8,982 bases of DNA from an uncultured Akkermansia sp. GTDB taxonomy: Bacteria; Verrucomicrobiota; Verrucomicrobiia; Verrucomicrobiales; Akkermansiaceae. The notes under the pieces are model-generated. The model had not been told where the DNA came from, searched no databases, and worked only from the letters and a program-made list of their open reading frames with translations. Position 1 is the stretch's first letter; every line of letters begins with the position of its first letter. The position numbers were made by a program, and so were the translations under genes. This document shows, piece after piece, positions 1 through 4,455 of the stretch. The DNA lies in the NCBI GenBank assembly GCA_904502165.1, contig CAJGDB010000078.1, positions 1-8,982 of the forward strand. The letters run 5' to 3'.

Positions 1-40
1 CTACACGGAAGAGTACATCATCATAATTGTAAATGTATTT

Positions 41-166
41 ATTGCTCCGGCAATTAAAAGATGTTGCTTTGACTTAGCGACAAATTGTAACTCGTAAGGA
101 CAAAGGACAATTTGAAAGTGCCGCGAGCCTCCGGCTCCCCTTAATACTGCTGCGGCAGAGCCGCAG
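41..166. repeat. Cluster of four short inverted repeats in AT-rich non-coding DNA
   Basis: The first 198 bases carry no gene that I can support. They hold four small perfect inverted repeats: ATTGC/GCAAT at 41-45 and 50-54; CAAATTGT/ACAATTTG at 81-88 and 107-114, enclosing a tandem AAGGACA pair at 96-109; GAGCC/GGCTC at 125-129 and 133-137; CTGCGGC/GCCGCAG at 150-156 and 160-166. The last one is followed by GTAATTTTT and could act as a weak terminator for a gene lying upstream of the window. The others may be regulatory or incidental; stems this short arise easily by chance. Confidence 0.4.
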
Positions 167-198
167 GTAATTTTTCAATCGTAAGCTGTTTTATTTTT

Positions 199-750
199 AT
201 GTTGAAAAATATATTCTTTAGGTGCGTTATTTTAGGGATTTCGACAATAAACTCATGTATTTATCAAACGCATAAACAATGCATTGATATTCTGTTTGCA
301 AGTGATTACATGTGTTCCAAACACGATCTTTGCAAAGATGTAACAATCGAGCGTCATTATGAATGCGAACTAAGTCAATTAAATGCACTATTAGAAAAAG
401 AAATAAAGAAACTTTCTGAAGAAGACAATAATGCACTTATAGCATTTCTAACACCATCTCATTCTTTTTATTTAGAGATATCTAAAAGAGGAAATGGGCA
501 TCTATACATCCCTGTTTCTCAAACACAATTCTTCGCTATAAAAATCTATGATTCGTGTGATGACTCATCTATATTTATACCTCATCAAGCTTCAATATGT
601 ATTAAAGATATAAACCAAGATGGCTTGCTCGACATTGATATAAAATTCAATCTACACCACCTAAACGGCAAGGTCTATTGTATAAATAGGTTTTTTTACA
701 AAAAGACACTGGTTTTTGTGAGTTATTTGAATAGTTTATCTATAGATTAA
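199..750 (+). CDS. Hypothetical AT-rich, cysteine-rich, probably exported protein (possible lipoprotein)
   Basis: A 183-residue protein that I do not recognise as a named family. The N-terminus looks like an export signal: a Lys at position 3, a hydrophobic stretch over about residues 5-18, then INSC ending at Cys20. This is a loose lipobox, so it may be a lipoprotein. There are nine cysteines (9, 20, 28, 39, 45, 56, 120, 134, 161), which fits disulfides outside the cytoplasm. Residues 137-147 read DINQDGLLDID, a Dx[ND]xDGxxD acidic loop as found in FG-GAP/VCBS, dockerin and EF-hand proteins. Position 12 of a true EF-hand is Ile here, so a VCBS-type or XAC2610-like beta fold is the better guess. 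Codons are strongly A/T-ending, unlike all other genes in the window, which suggests recent acquisition. No clear Shine-Dalgarno precedes the ATG; Met38 is an alternative start but would lose the signal. That it is a gene is likely; its function is unknown. Confidence 0.6.
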   Translation: MLKNIFFRCVILGISTINSCIYQTHKQCIDILFASDYMCSKHDLCKDVTIERHYECELSQLNALLEKEIKKLSEEDNNALIAFLTPSHSFYLEISKRGNGHLYIPVSQTQFFAIKIYDSCDDSSIFIPHQASICIKDINQDGLLDIDIKFNLHHLNGKVYCINRFFYKKTLVFVSYLNSLSID

Positions 751-837
751 TAGCTTAAAATTCATCATTATCTCGTAGCATGGCTATGCTGCGGCTCCGT
801 TCTTTTTAACAGGGATAAGAGTACCGCCATGCAGCAT

Positions 838-843
838 TATAGT
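838..843 (+). promoter_or_regulatory. Possible -10 box for the yceD-rpmF unit
   Basis: TATAGT matches the consensus TATAAT at five of six positions and would start transcription near base 850, about 30 bases before the yceD ATG. No good -35 is found 16-18 bases upstream, so this is a weak call. The 751-879 gap otherwise holds a small AGCAT/ATGCT inverted repeat (777-781 and 786-790). Confidence 0.3.
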
Positions 844-879
844 CTTGCAACGCAGGCGCGCACGCGGTAAGGTAGTGGC

Positions 880-1368
880 ATGCAGACGCAACTCATCATC
901 TCTCTGGAAGAATTTCCCGAAGAAGGCCGCTACCTGAGTGGCGAACTCGATGCCTCCGTATTCGGTATCGACAGCGCCGCCCTGCACAGCACCGGGCCAC
1001 TCTCCTATGAGCTGGAAGTGCAACTCTTTGAGACCGAGCTCATGGTGCGCGGCAGCCTGAGCGCGCCGTTCGAGCTTCGCTGCGACCGCTGCCTGGCCAG
1101 CTTCCCCTACACTATCGAGCTCGACGGCCTTGCCTACTCGTATGATGTGAAAGGAAAACTGGCGCTCGACATCACCGATGATTTGCGCGAAGAAGTCGTT
1201 TTAGCCCTGCCAAGCTACCCGAAATGCGAGATTTCTGGGCTTGAATGTGAAATAAATGACACTTTTGGTGATTTTAGACTGGACAAAGACCCCCAATCGG
1301 GTGTAGACTCTGCCACCCCGAGTGGCGAAAGCGTCTGGGATGCCTTGGATCAGCTCCCCCAAAATTAA
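880..1368 (+). CDS. yceD: YceD/DUF177 family protein
   Basis: A 162-residue protein of the DUF177 (YceD, large ribosomal RNA subunit accumulation) family. In Escherichia coli and plants, family members are linked to 23S rRNA accumulation or processing; the biochemical activity is not settled. The sequence shows the family's Cys pair in RCDRCLASF (Cys68 and Cys71), a second cysteine-bearing region LPSYPKCE with Cys116 and Cys123, an acidic middle and C-terminal part, and a terminal WDALDQL like the family's conserved W-x-x-L ending. AAGG at 869-872 sits seven bases before the ATG, one of the few Shine-Dalgarno-like sites in the window, and supports this start. An upstream in-frame ATG at 829 runs into a stop at 868-870. 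The gene lies 59 bases ahead of rpmF, the classic yceD-rpmF arrangement, and both are probably on one transcript. Confidence 0.9.
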   Translation: MQTQLIISLEEFPEEGRYLSGELDASVFGIDSAALHSTGPLSYELEVQLFETELMVRGSLSAPFELRCDRCLASFPYTIELDGLAYSYDVKGKLALDITDDLREEVVLALPSYPKCEISGLECEINDTFGDFRLDKDPQSGVDSATPSGESVWDALDQLPQN

Positions 1369-1427
1369 GCGCCGAAGCTCCACTCACATGTATCACATCT
1401 CGAAAATCTTAAACCAGATATAGAACT

Positions 1428-1619
1428 ATGGCAGCTCCGAAACGCAGAACGTCCAAGATGAAGCAGCGCTCCCGCCTGGCCGCTCAGGCCTGGAAGGCCC
1501 CCAAGCTCGGCAAGTGCCCGAAGTGTGGCGCAGCCGTCCCCGGTCACACCGCCTGCCCGCAGTGCGGCACCTACAAGACCCAGAGCGGTGCTGAGGTGAT
1601 TGTGAAGCTCGTGGACTAA
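1428..1619 (+). CDS. rpmF: Large-subunit ribosomal protein bL32
   Basis: A 63-residue ribosomal protein of the 50S subunit. The start MAAPKRRTSKMKQRSR is the standard basic L32 N-terminus that runs along 23S rRNA, followed by WKAPKLGKCPKCG. Four cysteines form a zinc ribbon: CPKC (30 and 33) and CPQC (43 and 46), so this is the zinc-binding (C+) form. The protein is slightly longer than usual because of an extra C-terminal TQSGAEVIVKLVD-type tail, as is common in several phyla. No Shine-Dalgarno is visible before the ATG. It is the last gene of its transcription unit, since an intrinsic terminator follows within 40 bases. Identification is secure. Confidence 0.97.
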   Translation: MAAPKRRTSKMKQRSRLAAQAWKAPKLGKCPKCGAAVPGHTACPQCGTYKTQSGAEVIVKLVD

Positions 1620-1657
1620 TTCCGCTGATTTTTCAGCCCCTCCCAAATTTTCAAAGC

Positions 1658-1691
1658 AACAGCCCGTACCTGCATGGTATGGGCTGTTTTT
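1658..1691 (+). terminator. Intrinsic terminator after rpmF
   Basis: The stem AACAGCCCGTACC (1658-1670) pairs with GGTATGGGCTGTT (1676-1688) over 13 positions with one G-U pair. The loop is TGCAT and a T run follows. It separates yceD-rpmF from plsX. Confidence 0.85.
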
Positions 1692-1694
1692 GTG

Positions 1695-1722
1695 TTGACA
1701 AAATAACAGTATCTGCTAGAGT
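1695..1722 (+). promoter_or_regulatory. plsX promoter (-35 TTGACA, -10 TAGAGT)
   Basis: A perfect -35 TTGACA at 1695-1700 and TAGAGT at 1717-1722 (four of six to consensus) are separated by 16 bases. Transcription would begin near 1729, giving a leader of about 33 bases. The promoter begins just after the rpmF terminator, so plsX can be expressed independently. Confidence 0.65.
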
Positions 1723-1761
1723 TTAGTCAAGTATTCCACACTCACAACCTTTCCCTTTTCC

Positions 1762-2808
1762 ATGAAACTTGCACTTGATGCCATGGGTGGTGATAACGCC
1801 CCTCAGATTAACGTAGACGGCGCCAAACTTGCACTGGCCCAAATCCCCACGCTGGAAAAAATCTACATGGTGGGTGATGGCGACACCGTGAAAGCAGCCT
1901 GCGAGGCCGCCGGCATTGCCAACCATCCCAAGATTGAATTTGTACATGCCCCCGAAGTGGTGACCATGGAGGAAAGCGGCATCATGGCCGTGCGCCAGAA
2001 AAAGAAATCCTCCATGAGCATTGCAGTAGACCTGGTGAAGAGCGGCGTGGCCGATGCCGTGCTCTCTGCCGGGAACACCGGTGCTGCCGTAGCAGCCAGC
2101 ACCATCAAGCTGCGCCTGCTGCCCGGCGTGGAACGCGCCGGCATCATCTCTCCCCTGCCCGCCGCCCACGGCAACGTGCTGGTGAGCGATACCGGCGCCA
2201 ACCCCGATGCCAAGCCCAGCCACATGGTGGGCTACGCCGTCATGGCGGCCCTCATGTCCCGCTACGTATACAACCGCCCGCAGCCCAAGGTAGGCGTAAT
2301 GAGCAACGGCACCGAGGACTGCAAGGGCAGCGAAACCTCGCTCAAGACCTACGCCCTGCTCAACGAGCTGAACAAGCGCGGCCTGCTTCCTTTTGAATTC
2401 GTGGGCAACACCGAAGGGCATGATCTCTTCGAGCACGGGCTCGACGTTGCCGTGACCGATGGTTTCACCGGCAACATCCTGCTCAAGTGCGTGGAAAGCA
2501 CCGCCAAGTTCTTCTCCCACACCATGAAGGCCGCCATCAAGAGCAGCATTATGGCCATGATTGGTGCCATTGGCATGAGCAGCGTCTTCAAGACCCTCCG
2601 CAAGCGCATGAGCGCCGATGCCGTGGGCGGCAGCCCCCTCATCGGTGTCAACGGTCTCTCTATCATTGCCCACGGCTCGGCCACCGGCGTGGCCATCCTC
2701 AACGCCATCCGCATGGCCTGCGAACTTCACGACAACAATGTGAACAAACAGATTGTGGAAACCATGGGCAACATCAACGAAGCTCTCAAGGAAATTGAGA
2801 CCGAGTAA
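1762..2808 (+). CDS. plsX: Phosphate acyltransferase PlsX
   Basis: A 348-residue enzyme, normal family length, that converts acyl-ACP plus phosphate to acyl-phosphate, the donor used by PlsY to acylate glycerol-3-phosphate at the first step of phospholipid synthesis. It is a soluble or peripheral membrane protein. Family motifs appear in order: LALDAMGGDNAP (3-14), LSAGNTGA (101-108), SDTGANPDAKP (142-152), GVMSNGTEDCKGSE (178-191), FVGNTEGHD (213-221), VTDGFTGNILLK (231-242) and GSPLIGVNGLSIIAHGSA (290-307). No Shine-Dalgarno is visible, but the ATG opens directly into the conserved N-terminus, so the start is secure. It follows rpmF, as in many bacteria, but fabH, its frequent downstream partner, is absent and kbl comes next. 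It has its own promoter and is probably a single-gene unit. Confidence 0.96.
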   Translation: MKLALDAMGGDNAPQINVDGAKLALAQIPTLEKIYMVGDGDTVKAACEAAGIANHPKIEFVHAPEVVTMEESGIMAVRQKKKSSMSIAVDLVKSGVADAVLSAGNTGAAVAASTIKLRLLPGVERAGIISPLPAAHGNVLVSDTGANPDAKPSHMVGYAVMAALMSRYVYNRPQPKVGVMSNGTEDCKGSETSLKTYALLNELNKRGLLPFEFVGNTEGHDLFEHGLDVAVTDGFTGNILLKCVESTAKFFSHTMKAAIKSSIMAMIGAIGMSSVFKTLRKRMSADAVGGSPLIGVNGLSIIAHGSATGVAILNAIRMACELHDNNVNKQIVETMGNINEALKEIETE

Positions 2809-2835
2809 ATCCCCCCCCTCACAGCATTACAGCAA

Positions 2836-2871
2836 CCGCCCGCATACCTCACCAGAATGGCATGCGGGCGG
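2836..2871 (+). terminator. GC-rich hairpin after plsX, possible terminator
   Basis: CCGCCCGCAT (2836-2845) and ATGCGGGCGG (2862-2871) form a perfect 10-base stem with a 16-base loop, 27 bases past the plsX stop. No T run follows, so it may be a transcript-end stabiliser or a Rho-assisted end, not a classic intrinsic terminator. Confidence 0.5.
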
Positions 2872-3062
2872 CGCTACTTACTACCTTATGAAACACAGCC
2901 TCTTTTCCCTCTGAGCCGGCGGATGCTCTCTCCCTCATCCGCCCATACGGGAACCTCTCCGGCTGATACAGCATAGACCCCGGCACTCCGCCACTTGTTC
3001 AAAAAACAAATCTGCCGCCACAACCAGCACACCCACAGTGTGCCAGTAAAAGGAATACGGCA
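2872..3062. other. Non-coding part of the plsX-kbl gap with two hairpins
   Basis: The gap between plsX and kbl is 317 bases and holds no convincing gene. Beyond the plsX hairpin it contains a perfect 8-base inverted repeat, GGCGGATG (2918-2925) and CATCCGCC (2936-2943), around a pyrimidine-rich 10-base loop. It also contains GCACAC/GTGTGC (3027-3032 and 3038-3043), about 20 bases upstream of the kbl -35 and so at an operator-like position. The kbl promoter follows. A small structured RNA is possible but I see no promoter for one. Confidence 0.4.
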
Positions 3063-3091
3063 TTGACAATACAGCAGCCTGGGAGTAGAAT
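3063..3091 (+). promoter_or_regulatory. kbl promoter (-35 TTGACA, -10 TAGAAT)
   Basis: A perfect -35 TTGACA (3063-3068), an exact 17-base spacer and TAGAAT (3086-3091, five of six) make a near-consensus housekeeping promoter. The predicted start is near 3098, giving a leader of about 28 bases to the ATG at 3126. The TTG at 3063, which could be mistaken for a start codon in frame with kbl, is part of this -35. Confidence 0.75.
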
Positions 3092-3125
3092 CTCGCGGGC
3101 AACAATTCTCACCCCCCGAATTTCC

Positions 3126-4325
3126 ATGTACAATCCCGAATTCAAAAATCGTCTGGTAAGCGACCTGGAGGCTCTGAAAGCCGCTGGTCTGTTCAAGCAG
3201 GAACGCTACATTGACACCCAGCAGTACTCTGAGGTAGGCCTCAAGGATGGCAGCCAGGTCATCAACATGTGCGCCAACAACTACCTGGGTCTGGCCAACC
3301 ACCCGGAGCTCATGAAAGCCGCTAAAGACGCTATTGACCGCTGGGGTTACGGCATGGCCTCCGTGCGCTTTATCTGCGGCACCCAGACCCTGCACCAGCA
3401 GCTCGAGGAACGCCTGAGCGCTTTCCTCGGTACTGAGGACACCATCCTCTTCGGCTCCTGCTTTGATGCCAACGGCGGTCTGTTCGAGGGCCTGCTGAGC
3501 AAGGAAGATGCCATCATCTCCGACTCCCTGAACCACGCCTCCATCATCGACGGCGTGCGCCTTTGCAAGGCTGCCCGCTACCGCTACGCCAACAATGACA
3601 TGGCCGACCTGGAAGCCAAGCTGCAGGAAGCCAAGGCAGCCGGTGCCCGCACCATCCTGATTTCCACCGACGGCGTCTTCTCCATGGACGGCATCGTAGC
3701 CAGCCTGGACAAGATTCATGAACTTGCCGAAAAATATGGTGCTCTGGTGCATTTTGACGAATCGCACGCCACAGGTGTGCTGGGTCAGCGCGGCCGAGGC
3801 ACGCACGAGCATTGCGGCCTCTTCGGCAAGATTGACATCACCACCGGCACCTTTGGCAAAGCCCTGGGTGGTGCATCCGGCGGTTATGTATCTGCCAGGA
3901 AGGAAATCGTGGACATGCTGCGCCAGAAGGCTCGCCCCTACCTGTTCTCCAACAGCGTGATGCCCGCCATCGCCGCAACCACCATCAAGGTGCTCGACAT
4001 GCTCGAGGCATCCACCGAGCTGGTGGAGCGCGTGCAGAGCAACGCTGCCTACTTCCGCAAGGGCATGGAGCAGTGCGGCTTCACCCTGGCAGGTGCCGGT
4101 CACGCCATTGTACCCGTTATGATTGGCGATGCCGCCCTCTCCCAGCGCATGAGTAACCGCCTGTTGGAACTCGGCGTCTACGCCATGGGCTTCTTCTACC
4201 CGGTGGTACCCAAGGAACAGGCCCGCATCCGCACCCAGATTTCTGCCGCTCACACCACCGAGCAGCTCGACCGCGCCATCGCCGCCTTTGCCAAGGCCGG
4301 CCAGGAGCTCGGCCTCATCAAGTAA
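3126..4325 (+). CDS. kbl: 2-amino-3-ketobutyrate CoA ligase (glycine C-acetyltransferase)
   Basis: A 399-residue PLP enzyme of the alpha-oxoamine synthase family. It interconverts 2-amino-3-ketobutyrate plus CoA with glycine plus acetyl-CoA in threonine breakdown. Resemblance to E. coli Kbl (398 residues, from memory) runs end to end: INMCANNYLGLANHP (46-60), MASVRFICGTQ (77-87), SCFDANGGLFEGLL (111-124), SDSLNHASIIDGVRLCKA (132-149) with His137, FDESHATG (210-217), PLP-binding Lys245 in TGTFGKALGGASGG, and ARIRTQISAAHT (366-377) with the substrate carboxylate-binding arginine region. The ATG start gives the normal length; a TTG start 63 bases upstream would add 21 atypical residues and overlaps the -35 box. 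Tdh, the usual partner that supplies the substrate, is not beside it, so it may work with a distant Tdh or run toward other uses. BioF or serine palmitoyltransferase identity is less likely given the Kbl-specific matches. Its own promoter and strong terminator make it monocistronic. Confidence 0.94.
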   Translation: MYNPEFKNRLVSDLEALKAAGLFKQERYIDTQQYSEVGLKDGSQVINMCANNYLGLANHPELMKAAKDAIDRWGYGMASVRFICGTQTLHQQLEERLSAFLGTEDTILFGSCFDANGGLFEGLLSKEDAIISDSLNHASIIDGVRLCKAARYRYANNDMADLEAKLQEAKAAGARTILISTDGVFSMDGIVASLDKIHELAEKYGALVHFDESHATGVLGQRGRGTHEHCGLFGKIDITTGTFGKALGGASGGYVSARKEIVDMLRQKARPYLFSNSVMPAIAATTIKVLDMLEASTELVERVQSNAAYFRKGMEQCGFTLAGAGHAIVPVMIGDAALSQRMSNRLLELGVYAMGFFYPVVPKEQARIRTQISAAHTTEQLDRAIAAFAKAGQELGLIK

Positions 4326-4348
4326 GGTCTGCTGCAGTTCATGCTGCC

Positions 4349-4387
4349 AATCCCCCCTGTCCGCTTACCGGCGGACAGGGGGATTTT
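4349..4387 (+). terminator. Strong intrinsic terminator after kbl
   Basis: CCCCCTGTCCGC (4353-4364) pairs perfectly with GCGGACAGGGGG (4371-4382) over 12 bases with a six-base loop. The stem extends further through AAT/ATT with one bulged C, and the T's run to 4387. It lies 23 bases after the kbl stop and should isolate the downstream gene from kbl transcription. Confidence 0.88.
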
Positions 4388-4408
4388 GCGTAATGCAGGT
4401 TTTTCGTA

Positions 4409-4438
4409 TTGGCAATGAAGCCCTCTTTATGGTAGACT
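4409..4438 (+). promoter_or_regulatory. Likely promoter of the Aas-like gene (TTGGCA, TAGACT)
   Basis: TTGGCA (4409-4414, five of six) and TAGACT (4433-4438, four of six) are 18 bases apart. The predicted transcription start near 4445 leaves only about 11 leader bases before the ATG at 4456. If this promoter is real, the in-frame ATGs at 4393 and 4429 lie outside the transcript. Confidence 0.5.
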
Positions 4439-4455
4439 GGGCGCGCAGGAAGGCG

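Noticed and set aside
148..795. The 9-mer TGCTGCGGC at 148-156 and 787-795 bracketing the AT-rich gene, like a target-site duplication
   Set aside because: A shared 9-mer is expected by chance in a window this long. AT-rich sequence also extends left of the first copy, and no transposase or terminal repeats are present.
829..870. A 13-codon upstream open frame with ATG at 829 before yceD, possible leader peptide
   Set aside because: It starts before the only candidate transcription start, has no run of regulatory codons and ends just before the yceD Shine-Dalgarno. Probably incidental.
1419..1424. TATAGA just before the rpmF ATG as a -10 box for a leaderless rpmF transcript
   Set aside because: No -35-like sequence lies 16-18 bases upstream and the box ends only three bases from the ATG. 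Cotranscription with yceD is simpler.
2888..2914. An 8-codon open frame after the plsX hairpin
   Set aside because: Too short, no ribosome binding site and no promoter.
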